Source: Blautia sp.
GTDB taxonomy: Bacteria > Bacillota > Clostridia > Lachnospirales > Lachnospiraceae
DNA length: 64,000 bases
NCBI GenBank assembly: GCA_029257805.1
Contig: JARIAR010000023.1
Span: 1 to 64,000 of the forward strand
Direction of reading: 5' to 3'
In this document: in pieces, positions 9,890 through 19,663 of the stretch
Layout: every line of letters begins with the position of its first letter
Position numbering within the stretch: position 1 is the first letter of the stretch
The notes under the pieces: model-generated
Database searches by the model: none
What the model saw: only the letters and a program-made list of their open reading frames with translations
Told to the model about the DNA's origin: nothing
Position numbers and translations under genes: made by a program

Positions 9890-11191
9890 ATGAATTATCA
9901 TCAAAGCAGAGAGTACATAGAGGATTCTCAGAAATACGGAAGTGTTCTCGGACTTGATAATATGCGGGTCCTTATGGAACGTCTTGGAAATCCTCAGGAT
10001 AAATTAAAGGTAATACATGTGGCAGGAACAAATGGAAAAGGTTCTGTCATTGCATATTTATATACAGTGCTGTCAGAGGCTGGATACAGGGTAGGGAGAT
10101 ATGTTTCGCCGACTCTCTATGCGTATCGGGAAAGAATGGAAATTTCCGGAGAAGTGATTTCACGGGAAGAATTTGCGGCTTATCTGACGGAAGCGGCTCA
10201 GGTGATTGAGAAAATGACAGAAGAAGGGCTGCCACATCCCACCCCTTTTGAAATTGAAACGGCGGTGGCATTTTTATTTTTTGCAAACAAAAAATGTGAT
10301 GTCATTCTTCTTGAAGTAGGGATGGGGGGGAATCTGGATGCTACTAATATTGTTAAAAATCCTCTTCTTTCTATTCTTACTTCTATTAGTATGGATCATA
10401 TGGCGTTTCTTGGAAATACATTGGAAGAAATTGCGGCCACAAAAGCCGGCATTATAAAGCCGAAATGTTCAATGATTACAACTCATCAGAAAAAAGAAGC
10501 CGAATGTGCGATCCGCCACATATGCGAAATACGCGGCGTTTCTTATATGGAAACAGATCCGGATCATGCGGTAGTTGTAAAAGAAAGTGTGGAAGGGCAG
10601 AGGTTTTTATACAGAGGAGAAGAGTATGTCATTTCTCTTGGGGGAGTATACCAAAAAGAAAATGCTGTGCTTGCCATACGTGCCCTGGAATTGCTGGAAA
10701 AATTAGGCATTCCAACTACGCGGGAACAACGAATTCAAGGATTGATGAATACCAGATGGAACGGGCGTTTTACGGTTCTTTCAAAAAAACCCTTATTTGT
10801 TGTGGATGGAGCGCATAATCCTGCTGCGGCAGAGCAGATGGCGGATTCTATACGTCGTTATTTTAAAGGGAAAAAGATTTATTATATAATGGGAGTATTT
10901 CAGGATAAAGATTATAGAACCGTAATCAAAAAAACATATTTATATGCGGAAAAGATTTTGACCATTGAGACACCGGATAATCCCAGAGCCCTTTCGGCAC
11001 AGAAACTTGCTGAGGCGGCAAAAGAGTTTCATTCGGATGTACAGGCTATGGGAAGTCTTGAGGAAGCAGTGGATACAGCGTTTTCGTTTGCGGGAGAGGA
11101 CGATGTTATTCTTGCTTTTGGGTCTCTTTCCTTTATAGGAAAAATAAGTGAAATAGTAAAAAAACGAGAGGATACAAGGGGAAATGCTTGA
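9890..11191 (+). CDS. folC: Folylpolyglutamate synthase / dihydrofolate synthase
   Basis: IHVAGTNGKGSV P-loop, LLEVGMGGNLDATN, VDGAHNPAAAE. Confidence 0.95.
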   Translation: MNYHQSREYIEDSQKYGSVLGLDNMRVLMERLGNPQDKLKVIHVAGTNGKGSVIAYLYTVLSEAGYRVGRYVSPTLYAYRERMEISGEVISREEFAAYLTEAAQVIEKMTEEGLPHPTPFEIETAVAFLFFANKKCDVILLEVGMGGNLDATNIVKNPLLSILTSISMDHMAFLGNTLEEIAATKAGIIKPKCSMITTHQKKEAECAIRHICEIRGVSYMETDPDHAVVVKESVEGQRFLYRGEEYVISLGGVYQKENAVLAIRALELLEKLGIPTTREQRIQGLMNTRWNGRFTVLSKKPLFVVDGAHNPAAAEQMADSIRRYFKGKKIYYIMGVFQDKDYRTVIKKTYLYAEKILTIETPDNPRALSAQKLAEAAKEFHSDVQAMGSLEEAVDTAFSFAGEDDVILAFGSLSFIGKISEIVKKREDTRGNA

Positions 11192-12329
11192 TTTACAGGA
11201 GTGCAGAAAGAAGATCGATCATATAGATGATAAAATCATACAGTTATTCGAAGAAAGAATGAAAGTGTGCGAAGAGGTTGCAGCATACAAAATACAAACA
11301 GGAAAGAAAGTTCTGGATCCTCAGCGCGAGCGGGAAAAAATAGAAACTTTAAAGAAAAAAGCCCATGGGGAGTTCAATGCTCGTGGTGCGGAAGAACTCT
11401 TTCAGCAAATTATGGCCATCAGCAGAAAACGTCAATATCAGCTTCTGACAGAAAGCGGAACAAAAGAGGAGGAAGAGTTTAAGTGTGTAAAGAAGCTACC
11501 GCTTAAAAATGCCAATGTGGCGTTCCAGGGAGTAGAAGGCGCATACAGTTATGCAGCAATGCGTGCATATTTTGGAGAGGAGATTCAAAGTTTTCATGTG
11601 CATACATGGAGAGATGCAATGGAAGCAGTGGCGGAAGGCCGTGCAGACTATGCAGTTCTTCCTATTGAAAATTCCACAGCAGGCATTGTGGCAGATATTT
11701 ATGACCTTTTAACAGAGTATAGACTTTTTATTGTGGGGGAACAGATCATACGTGTGGAACATGTTCTTCTGGGCCTTCCGGGAGCTTCTTTAAAACATAT
11801 AGAAAGAATTTATTCTCATCCACAGGGACTTGCTCAGTGTAGGAAATATCTGAACGAAAATCCTTTATGGAAAACAGTGGAGTATGGAAATACAGCTGGA
11901 GCCGCCAAAAAAGTAAGAGAAGATGGGAAACTGGAGTATGCTGCAATTGCAAGCAGGGAAGCCGGAGAAGTATTTGGACTTTCTGTCCTTGCAGAAAATA
12001 TATGTGAAAATCAGGAAAATTCCACACGTTTTATTGTGGTAGGAAAAAAACCGGTGTATGAGGAAAAAGCAGAAAAAATCAGTGTATGTTTCGAACTGCC
12101 TCATGCCAGTGGAACTTTGTATGATATGCTTTCGCATATTATTTACAATGGACTGAATATGACGAAAATTGAATCTCGTCCTATTACAGAAAAACCATGG
12201 GAATATCGGTTCTTTCTGGATTTTGAAGGAAATTTAAAAGACAGCGCTGTAAAAAATGCTCTTCTGGGAATGGAGGAGGAAGCAATTCTTTTTCGTGTTC
12301 TTGGTAATTATGGAACACAATTTAAATAA
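11184..12329 (+). CDS. pheA: Bifunctional chorismate mutase / prephenate dehydratase (P-protein)
   Basis: N-terminal chorismate mutase helix region (LQECRKKIDHIDDKIIQLFEERM), prephenate dehydratase VAFQGVEGAYSYAA, ENSTAGIV, NSTRFIVV, ESRPI. Confidence 0.95.
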   Translation: MLDLQECRKKIDHIDDKIIQLFEERMKVCEEVAAYKIQTGKKVLDPQREREKIETLKKKAHGEFNARGAEELFQQIMAISRKRQYQLLTESGTKEEEEFKCVKKLPLKNANVAFQGVEGAYSYAAMRAYFGEEIQSFHVHTWRDAMEAVAEGRADYAVLPIENSTAGIVADIYDLLTEYRLFIVGEQIIRVEHVLLGLPGASLKHIERIYSHPQGLAQCRKYLNENPLWKTVEYGNTAGAAKKVREDGKLEYAAIASREAGEVFGLSVLAENICENQENSTRFIVVGKKPVYEEKAEKISVCFELPHASGTLYDMLSHIIYNGLNMTKIESRPITEKPWEYRFFLDFEGNLKDSAVKNALLGMEEEAILFRVLGNYGTQFK

Positions 12330-12343
12330 AATACAAAAGAGGG

Positions 12344-13657
12344 ATGGCAGTGGGCTTAAAGGAATGTATTTTTTATCGTAATTTTCAAGATGGAGAAATT
12401 TTGGATAAGATGGAATCTCTGATCCGTGCATATAAAAAAGGAGAGGTTCTAAAAAATGGAAAAGAAAAACTCTATGAATGTGTAAGCGGACTTGTAGAGG
12501 TGGCTGGAAATTTTGGCTTTTCCGGAAATTTATGGCATGATTATCTTACGTATCTTCTTGTAAATCATGAAAATGCTTTTAGCATGGCAAGTGAAATGCG
12601 AGGGCGGATATCCGGAAGTCTTTATGAATTGGCTGTACAGGATTTTGCTGTTTTTAAGGAATTATACGAATTTGAATTACCCTTACTGGACAAAGAGTAT
12701 GGAACAGTTTGCTGTGCTGTGATTTCCAGATATGAGAATGCAGATGGTAATGGCAGGCTGTTTAATTCCCGCATCCGGGATCGGATATGCAGTATGGGAG
12801 AAGTGCTGGCTGTGTCATCTTCCGTAGATGTATTTATGGAACAGATGATGAGCTTTTATAAGGAGTTTGGAGTGGGCAAGCTAGGACTTCATAAAGCATT
12901 TCGCATTGAACATGGACAAAAGGGTGAAGTGAATATTGTTCCTATTACTAAAATCGCTCATGTAAATTTAGAGGATCTTGTGGGGTATGAAATCCAAAAG
13001 AAAAAGCTGATTGAAAATACAGAGGCGTTTGTAAAAGGAAGAAAAGCGAATAATTGTCTTCTTTTTGGAGATGCAGGAACCGGAAAATCTTCAAGTATAA
13101 AGGGGATCCTTAATCGCTATTATGAGGATGGGCTGCGGGTTATTGAGGTTTATAAACATCAGTTTCAGGATTTAAACGAAGTGATCCGTCAGATTAAAAA
13201 CAGAAATTATAAATTCATCATATATATGGATGATTTATCTTTTGAAGAATTTGAAATTGAATACAAATATTTGAAAGCGGTAATTGAGGGAGGACTTGAA
13301 AAGAAACCGGATAATATTTTGATTTATGCAACCAGTAATCGTCGCCATCTTGTGAGAGAAAAGGTTGGGGATAAAATGGAAATTATGGATGAAGAGGACC
13401 TGCATTCTTCTGATACGGTACAGGAAAAGTTATCCCTTGTGTATCGCTTTGGAGTAAGAATCTATTTTGGTTCACCAAATAAAAAGGAATTTCAGAATAT
13501 TGTCAAAGTTTTGGCAGAGCGTCATGGGATTGTTTTGCCGGAAGAGAAGCTTCTTTTAGAAGCAAATAAATGGGAAATTTCCCATGGCGGACTTACAGGT
13601 AGAACAGCGCAGCAATTTATTGATTATCTTTTGGGAAAGGAGGAGTATTTAATATGA
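12344..13657 (+). CDS. DUF815-family AAA+ ATPase
   Basis: Walker A LLFGDAGTGKSSSIKG, FIIYMDDLSFEEFE, LIYATSNRRHLVRE characteristic of DUF815. Confidence 0.85.
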   Translation: MAVGLKECIFYRNFQDGEILDKMESLIRAYKKGEVLKNGKEKLYECVSGLVEVAGNFGFSGNLWHDYLTYLLVNHENAFSMASEMRGRISGSLYELAVQDFAVFKELYEFELPLLDKEYGTVCCAVISRYENADGNGRLFNSRIRDRICSMGEVLAVSSSVDVFMEQMMSFYKEFGVGKLGLHKAFRIEHGQKGEVNIVPITKIAHVNLEDLVGYEIQKKKLIENTEAFVKGRKANNCLLFGDAGTGKSSSIKGILNRYYEDGLRVIEVYKHQFQDLNEVIRQIKNRNYKFIIYMDDLSFEEFEIEYKYLKAVIEGGLEKKPDNILIYATSNRRHLVREKVGDKMEIMDEEDLHSSDTVQEKLSLVYRFGVRIYFGSPNKKEFQNIVKVLAERHGIVLPEEKLLLEANKWEISHGGLTGRTAQQFIDYLLGKEEYLI

Positions 13658-15189
13658 CGGTTACAACATTTGCGGCTATTGATGTTGGTTCGTATGAAGT
13701 GAGTATGAAAATATTTGAGCTTTCCAGGAAAGTGGGATTTAAAGAGTTAACGGATATTCGTTATCGTTTGGAACTTGGAAAAGGTGCATATTCGAAAGGA
13801 AAACTAGATGGACGCATGGTGGATCTTCTGTGTGATATCCTGTTGGATTTTAAGAGGATTATGAAAGAGTTTTCTGTGGGAGAGTTCCGTGCGTGCGCAA
13901 CAAGTGCGTTTCGGGAATTGAACAATCCGGTTATTGTATTGGAACAGGTATTTCAGAGAACCGGTATCCAAGTGGAGATTCTAAGCAATGCGGAACAGCA
14001 TTTTCTGGGATATAAATCCATTGCTGCTATTGAGTCCGGTTTTAAAAAGATGATACAGAAGGGAACTGCAATTCTGGATGTGGGCGGAGGAAGTCTTCAG
14101 GTGTCGCTTTTTGATAAGGATGCTCTTGTTACAACGCAAAGTTTGAAAATGGGAAGTATGCGCATCAGGGAGAGATTGAAAGAACTGGAAAAAACCACCA
14201 CGCATTATGGACAGCTTGTGGAAGAGTTTATTCGTAATGACCTTATAAGCTTTGAACGGTTATATTTAAAAGATCGCAATATTAAAAATGTGATTCTTAT
14301 GGGTGATTTTCTTACAGATACTATTTTTCAGGAAGAGCGCCAGGATAATATTGTAACAAAAGCAGAATTTATGAATCGTTATGAAAAAGTGGTGGATATG
14401 ACGACGCAAAATCTTGCTGAAGTAATGGAAATCGATCCGGAATATGCCTCTCTTGTAGTTCCGACTATGGTAATCTGCAAAAGTTTTATTGAAATTTTTA
14501 ATGCAGAAGCTTTGTGGGTTCCTGGAGTGTCTCTTCTTGATGGAATTGCATATGATTTTGCGGAAAAGAAAAAATTTATAAAAAGTCTTCATAATTTTGA
14601 AAATGATATATTGGTGGCCTCCCGAAATATTGCAAAGAGATATTCTACTGGTAAAAATCATATTCAGGGAACTACAGAAATAGCACTGGCAATTTTTGAC
14701 AGTATAAAAAAAGTGCATGGGATGGAAAACAGAGAAAGGCTTCTTTTGCAGATCGCTGTGCTTCTGCATGATTGCGGCAAGTACATTAGCATGGAAAATG
14801 TATCGGAGTGCTCCTATCGCATCATTATGGAAACAGAAATCATCGGTTTGTCTACAAGGGAAAGAAATATCATTGCAAATGTTGTGCGTTATAATACAAC
14901 AGAGTTTCAATATTATGGCACTTACGAAAATGGAAGGGATCTGGAAAGAGAGGATTATCTGCTTATTGCAAAATTAACAGCAATTTTACGTATTGCAAAT
15001 GCCATGGATAGAAGTCATTCTCAGAAGGTGACAGGGATTAAAACTATTTTAAAGGACAGAGAACTTTCAGTGGTTCTGGATTCGCCAAGAGATCTTTCTT
15101 TGGAACTGGGACTTTTAAAAGATAAAGTGGAGTTTTTTGAAGAAGTATTCGGGATTCATCTGGTGCTAAGACGCAAGAGAAGGATATGA
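13654..15189 (+). CDS. Ppx/GppA phosphatase with C-terminal HD domain (exopolyphosphatase-like)
   Basis: FAAIDVGSYEVSMKIFE, ACATSAFRE, ILDVGGGSLQVSLF; HD motif LLHDCGKYIS. Confidence 0.9.
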   Translation: MTVTTFAAIDVGSYEVSMKIFELSRKVGFKELTDIRYRLELGKGAYSKGKLDGRMVDLLCDILLDFKRIMKEFSVGEFRACATSAFRELNNPVIVLEQVFQRTGIQVEILSNAEQHFLGYKSIAAIESGFKKMIQKGTAILDVGGGSLQVSLFDKDALVTTQSLKMGSMRIRERLKELEKTTTHYGQLVEEFIRNDLISFERLYLKDRNIKNVILMGDFLTDTIFQEERQDNIVTKAEFMNRYEKVVDMTTQNLAEVMEIDPEYASLVVPTMVICKSFIEIFNAEALWVPGVSLLDGIAYDFAEKKKFIKSLHNFENDILVASRNIAKRYSTGKNHIQGTTEIALAIFDSIKKVHGMENRERLLLQIAVLLHDCGKYISMENVSECSYRIIMETEIIGLSTRERNIIANVVRYNTTEFQYYGTYENGRDLEREDYLLIAKLTAILRIANAMDRSHSQKVTGIKTILKDRELSVVLDSPRDLSLELGLLKDKVEFFEEVFGIHLVLRRKRRI

Positions 15190-15214
15190 GCAGAAAGGTC
15201 TGCCGGGAGGAAAA

Positions 15215-17356
15215 ATGGATATAAAAAAATTTGAAAAGCCGGAGTATTTTGAAAATCGAGAATTAAGCTGGTTAAAGTTTAATGACAGGGTTTTAGGCGA
15301 AGCACGTGATAAGAACCTTCCGCTATTTGAGAGGTTGAAGTTTTTAAGTATCACGGCATCTAATCTTGATGAGTTTTTCATGGTGCGTGTGGCATCTTTA
15401 AAAGATCAGGTTCATGCGAAATATGGAAAGACGGATATAGCAGGAATGACGGCAAAAGAGCAGTTGAAAAAAATAAGTGAGCAGACTCATCAGCTGGTTC
15501 ACATGCAATATACTACATTAAATCGTTCTTTGATTCCGGCTCTTGAAAAGTCAGGGATGTATTTGGTGATGGAACATGAAAATCTTAATAAAGACCAGAA
15601 AGAATATGTGGATCGCTATTTTGAAGATAATGTATACCCTGTTTTAACGCCTATGGCTATGGATTCTTCCAGACCGTTTCCTTTGATTCGAAATAAATCT
15701 TTAAATATAGGAGCTTTGATTTCTAAAAAGGATAAGAAAAAGGAAAAAGAGGATTTGGAGTTTGCAACGGTCCAGGTTCCGTCCGTGCTTCCGAGAGTGG
15801 TTCAGATTCCTTCAGAAAAAAAAGGGAAAACGACGGTTATCTTATTGGAAGAGATCATTGAAAGAAATATAGAAAAATTATTTTTAAGTTACAATGTTGT
15901 TTGTGCCCATCCTTATCGGATTATGAGAAACGCAGATCTTACGATTGATGAAGATGAAGCAGAAGATCTTCTTGTGGAAATTCAGAAGCAGCTAAAAAAA
16001 CGTCAGTGGGGAGAAGTGATTCGTCTTGAGGTACAGGAAAAGATGGATGCACGTCTTTTGCGTATTCTAAAAACAGAGTTTGAAATAAAAGAAGATGATA
16101 TTTTTGAAATTAATGGTCCTCTTGATCTGACGATGCTTATGAAAGTTTACGGGCAGGAAGGATTTGAGGCATACAAGTCGCCAAAATATATTCCGGCTCC
16201 TGTACCGCAATTTCAAAATGAAAAAAATGTTTTTCAGGTAATTAGTGAAGGGGACGTTTTTCTCCATCATCCTTATATGAGCTTTGACCCGGTGGTGGAT
16301 TTTGTACGTCAGGCCGCGAAAGATTCAGATGTTCTTGCTATAAAACAGACTTTGTATCGTGTAAGTGGAAATTCTCCTATTATAGCAGCGCTTGCGCAGG
16401 CGGCAGAAAATGGGAAGCAGGTATCTGTTCTTGTAGAATTAAAAGCCCGTTTTGATGAAGAAAATAATATTGTATGGGCAAAAAAACTAGAAAAAGCAGG
16501 ATGCCATGTTATATATGGCCTTGTGGGTTTAAAGACGCACAGTAAGATTACGCTTGTAGTTCGAAGAGAAGAAACCGGCATTCGTCGTTATGTGCATCTT
16601 GCTACAGGAAATTATAATGATTCCACTGCGAAGCTGTATACAGACTGTGGAATTTTCACATGTGATGAGCGTTTTGGAGAAGATGCAACGGCTGTATTTA
16701 ATATGCTTTCCGGATACTCAGAGCCGAAGCAGTGGAATAAATTGATCGTGGCGCCTCTTTGGATGAAAGATCGTTTCCTTAAATTGATCGAAAGAGAATC
16801 GGAAAATGCTAAAAAAGGCATCCCTGCATATATTGTGGCAAAAATGAACTCTCTTTGTGATCCGGCTATTATGGAAGCACTTTATTATGCATCTTCCTGT
16901 GGCGTTCAGGTTCATCTTCTCGTACGAGGGATTTGTTGTGTGAAGGTGGGGATTCCAGGTGTTAGCGAAAACATTCATGTTCGTTCGATTGTAGGAGATT
17001 TTCTGGAACATAGTCGTATTTTTTATTTCCACAATGGCGGCAATGCAGAAATATATATGGGAAGTGCAGACTGGATGCCGCGAAATCTTGACCGGCGTGT
17101 TGAGATTGTATTTCCTGTAGAGGATGAAAAAATTAAAAAAGAGCTGATACATATTCTGACTTTGGAGTTTAAGGATAATGTAAAAGCGCATATTTTAAAA
17201 TCTGACGGGAATTATGAAAAACAGGATAAACGTGGGAAAGTACTGGTGCATTCTCAAATGGAATTCTGTAAAGAGGCTACGGAGCATGCTTTGAAAAAAC
17301 ACGAAAAAAAAGAAAAAGCCCGTGTATTTGTTCCTGCAGAGCCGGCAGAAGAATAA
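15215..17356 (+). CDS. ppk1: Polyphosphate kinase 1
   Basis: ENRELSWLKFNDRVL, ASNLDEFFMVRVASL, catalytic His regions GLKTHSKITLV and HSRIFYFHNGG. Confidence 0.97.
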   Translation: MDIKKFEKPEYFENRELSWLKFNDRVLGEARDKNLPLFERLKFLSITASNLDEFFMVRVASLKDQVHAKYGKTDIAGMTAKEQLKKISEQTHQLVHMQYTTLNRSLIPALEKSGMYLVMEHENLNKDQKEYVDRYFEDNVYPVLTPMAMDSSRPFPLIRNKSLNIGALISKKDKKKEKEDLEFATVQVPSVLPRVVQIPSEKKGKTTVILLEEIIERNIEKLFLSYNVVCAHPYRIMRNADLTIDEDEAEDLLVEIQKQLKKRQWGEVIRLEVQEKMDARLLRILKTEFEIKEDDIFEINGPLDLTMLMKVYGQEGFEAYKSPKYIPAPVPQFQNEKNVFQVISEGDVFLHHPYMSFDPVVDFVRQAAKDSDVLAIKQTLYRVSGNSPIIAALAQAAENGKQVSVLVELKARFDEENNIVWAKKLEKAGCHVIYGLVGLKTHSKITLVVRREETGIRRYVHLATGNYNDSTAKLYTDCGIFTCDERFGEDATAVFNMLSGYSEPKQWNKLIVAPLWMKDRFLKLIERESENAKKGIPAYIVAKMNSLCDPAIMEALYYASSCGVQVHLLVRGICCVKVGIPGVSENIHVRSIVGDFLEHSRIFYFHNGGNAEIYMGSADWMPRNLDRRVEIVFPVEDEKIKKELIHILTLEFKDNVKAHILKSDGNYEKQDKRGKVLVHSQMEFCKEATEHALKKHEKKEKARVFVPAEPAEE

Positions 17357-17363
17357 AAAAGAA

Positions 17364-17410
17364 CTGCAAAACAGGCAGATGAATTGTTTGTATTTATGCC
17401 TGTTTTGCAG
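17364..17410. terminator. Stem-loop after ppk1
   Basis: CTGCAAAACAGGCA...TGCCTGTTTTGCAG, 14-bp perfect stem; T-tract only on the minus side. Confidence 0.6.
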
Positions 17411-17446
17411 AAAAATAAAAAAATTTAAAAAAAATAAAAAAAAGAC

Positions 17447-17475
17447 TTGCATTTTGGGGAAAGGTGATATATACT
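17447..17475 (+). promoter_or_regulatory. tRNA-Glu promoter with A-tract upstream (UP-like)
   Basis: TTGCAT-17 nt-TATACT preceded by AAAAATAAAAAAATTTAAAAAAAATAAAAAAAAG. Confidence 0.8.
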
Positions 17476-17515
17476 GAACAAGTCGGTTGAGCAAACAACA
17501 AACGACAAGAGGTAA

Positions 17516-17587
17516 GGCCAGTTGGTCAAGGGGTTAAGACGCCGCCCTCTCACGGCGGAAACACGGGTTCGATTCCCGTACTGGCTG
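17516..17587 (+). tRNA. tRNA-Glu (anticodon CTC)
   Basis: GGCCAGT/ACTGGCT acceptor, CCGCC CTCTCAC GGCGG anticodon arm, GGTTCGATTCC T-arm; no encoded CCA (followed by CTA). Confidence 0.95.
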
Positions 17588-17592
17588 CTAGG

Positions 17593-17624
17593 AAGCACCG
17601 AGGATATGTCCCCGGTGCTTTTTT
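17593..17624 (+). terminator. Rho-independent terminator after tRNA-Glu
   Basis: AAGCACCG...CGGTGCTT followed by TTTT. Confidence 0.88.
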
Positions 17625-17670
17625 CGTATCAGGATAAGGCTGATATGGTGATGAAGATAGAGAAAAATTT

Positions 17671-17696
17671 GCCGGCACTCAAAAGGTGCCGGTTTT
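17671..17696 (+). terminator. Stem-loop with short U-tract upstream of topoisomerase genes
   Basis: CCGGCAC-TCAAAAG-GTGCCGG-TTTT. Confidence 0.5.
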
Positions 17697-17732
17697 GACT
17701 GCATGAAAATGCTTTGAGAAAGGAATGTGAAA

Positions 17733-19658
17733 ATGCCAAAAAAGAATACGTATGATGCAGCAAGTATTTCCGTTCTGGAAGGATTGGAGGCAGTTCGGAA
17801 GCGTCCTGGTATGTATATAGGAAGTGTCTCCAGAAAAGGACTGAACCATCTTATTTATGAAATTGTGGACAATGCAGTAGATGAGCATCTTGCTGGTTAT
17901 TGCAGCCATATACATGTAATCTTAGAAAAAGACGGCTCTTGTACTGTGAAAGATAATGGAAGAGGAATTCCTGTAGATATGCATGAAAAGGGTGTGTCTG
18001 CAGAACGCCTTGTATTTACAACACTGCATGCGGGGGGAAAGTTTGATAATTCTGCTTATAAGACCAGTGGGGGGCTTCATGGTGTAGGGTCTTCTGTCGT
18101 GAATGCACTTTCTACTTACCTGGATATTAAAATCAGTCGTGATGGATATGTTCATCATGATCATTATCAAAGAGGAATTCCAGATTTGGAACTGGAAAAT
18201 GGGCTTTTGCCTAAAATTGGAAGAACAAAAGAAACAGGGACATGTATAAATTTTCTTCCGGATCCTGAAATATTTGAAAAAACCCGTTTTTCAGCTACGG
18301 AAGTGAAAAGTCGTCTTCATGAAACTGCATATTTAAATCCGGAACTTACCATACATTTTGAAGACAGGCGGGGAGAAGAACCGGAAAGTATCGAATTTCA
18401 CGAACCGGAAGGCATTATTGGCTTTATCAGGGATCTGAATCATAATGCAGAAGGAATTCATGAGCCTGTCTATATAAAAGGCGAGGCAGAAGGGATTCAG
18501 GTGGAGGCTGCTTTTCAGTTTACAAATGAATTTCGGGAAAATGTACTTGGATTTTGTAACAATATTTATAATGCGGAAGGTGGAACCCATCTTACGGGAT
18601 TTAAAACAACATTTACAACCGTTATGAATACGTATGCTCGTGAAATTGGTGTGTTAAAGGAAAAAGATGCGAATTTTACAGGAGCGGATATTCGAAATGG
18701 CATGACAGCTGTTGTTTCTATTAAACATCCGGCACCACGTTTTGAAGGGCAGACAAAAACAAAACTGGATAATCAGGATGCGGCACGTGCAACCGGAAAA
18801 GTTATGGGAGAACAGTTGGTGCTGTATTTTGACAGGAATCTGGAAACTTTGAAATCGGTTTTGGCTTGTGCAGAAAAAGCAGCAAAAATCCGAAAAACAG
18901 AAGAGAGGGCGAAAACAAATCTTCTCACAAAACAAAAGTATTCCTTTGATTCTAATGGAAAACTGGCGAATTGTGAAAAGAAAGATCCCTCTGTTTGCGA
19001 GATTTTTATTGTAGAGGGGGATTCTGCCGGAGGTTCTGCCAAAACGGCCAGAGATAGAAATTATCAGGCAATCCTTCCGATCAGAGGAAAGATTTTGAAT
19101 GTAGAAAAAGCAACCATTGATAAAGTGCTTGCCAATGCGGAAATTAAAACGATGATCAATGCGTTTGGCTGTGGCTTTTCAGAAGGATATGGAAATGATT
19201 TCGATATTACAAAACTGCGATATGATAAGATTGTAATTATGGCGGATGCAGATGTAGATGGAGCGCATATTTCTACATTGCTTTTAACATTGTTTTATCG
19301 TTTTATGCCGGAACTGATTTATGAGGGGCATGTATATATTGCCATGCCGCCTTTATATAAAGTTATGCCTAAAAAAGGGACGGAAGAATATCTGTACGAT
19401 GATAAAGCGCTGGAAAAATATAGAAAAACTCATAAACCGGGCAGCTTTACTTTGCAGAGATATAAAGGTCTTGGAGAAATGGATGCACAGCAGCTCTGGG
19501 ATACGACTTTAAATCCGGAAACAAGAAGAATGAAGCGGGTGGAAATTGAAGATGCCCGTCTTGCGTCAAATGTGACAGAGGTTCTTATGGGAAGCGATGT
19601 CCCCCCAAGAAAAGCATTTATTTATGAGCATGCGCAGGATGCAGAGCTTGATATTTAG
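17733..19658 (+). CDS. Type IIA DNA topoisomerase subunit B (GyrB/ParE family)
   Basis: GLEAVRKRPGMYIGS, EIVDNAVDEHLAGYC, KDNGRGIPVD, VEGDSAGGSAKTARDR, MADADVDGAHI. Confidence 0.93.
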   Translation: MPKKNTYDAASISVLEGLEAVRKRPGMYIGSVSRKGLNHLIYEIVDNAVDEHLAGYCSHIHVILEKDGSCTVKDNGRGIPVDMHEKGVSAERLVFTTLHAGGKFDNSAYKTSGGLHGVGSSVVNALSTYLDIKISRDGYVHHDHYQRGIPDLELENGLLPKIGRTKETGTCINFLPDPEIFEKTRFSATEVKSRLHETAYLNPELTIHFEDRRGEEPESIEFHEPEGIIGFIRDLNHNAEGIHEPVYIKGEAEGIQVEAAFQFTNEFRENVLGFCNNIYNAEGGTHLTGFKTTFTTVMNTYAREIGVLKEKDANFTGADIRNGMTAVVSIKHPAPRFEGQTKTKLDNQDAARATGKVMGEQLVLYFDRNLETLKSVLACAEKAAKIRKTEERAKTNLLTKQKYSFDSNGKLANCEKKDPSVCEIFIVEGDSAGGSAKTARDRNYQAILPIRGKILNVEKATIDKVLANAEIKTMINAFGCGFSEGYGNDFDITKLRYDKIVIMADADVDGAHISTLLLTLFYRFMPELIYEGHVYIAMPPLYKVMPKKGTEEYLYDDKALEKYRKTHKPGSFTLQRYKGLGEMDAQQLWDTTLNPETRRMKRVEIEDARLASNVTEVLMGSDVPPRKAFIYEHAQDAELDI

Positions 19659-19663
19659 GAGAA

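Noticed and set aside
14266-14910. 214-aa antisense ORF in the ppx-like gene
   Set aside because: Reverse-frame artefact; His/Phe/Cys-rich with no initiation signal.
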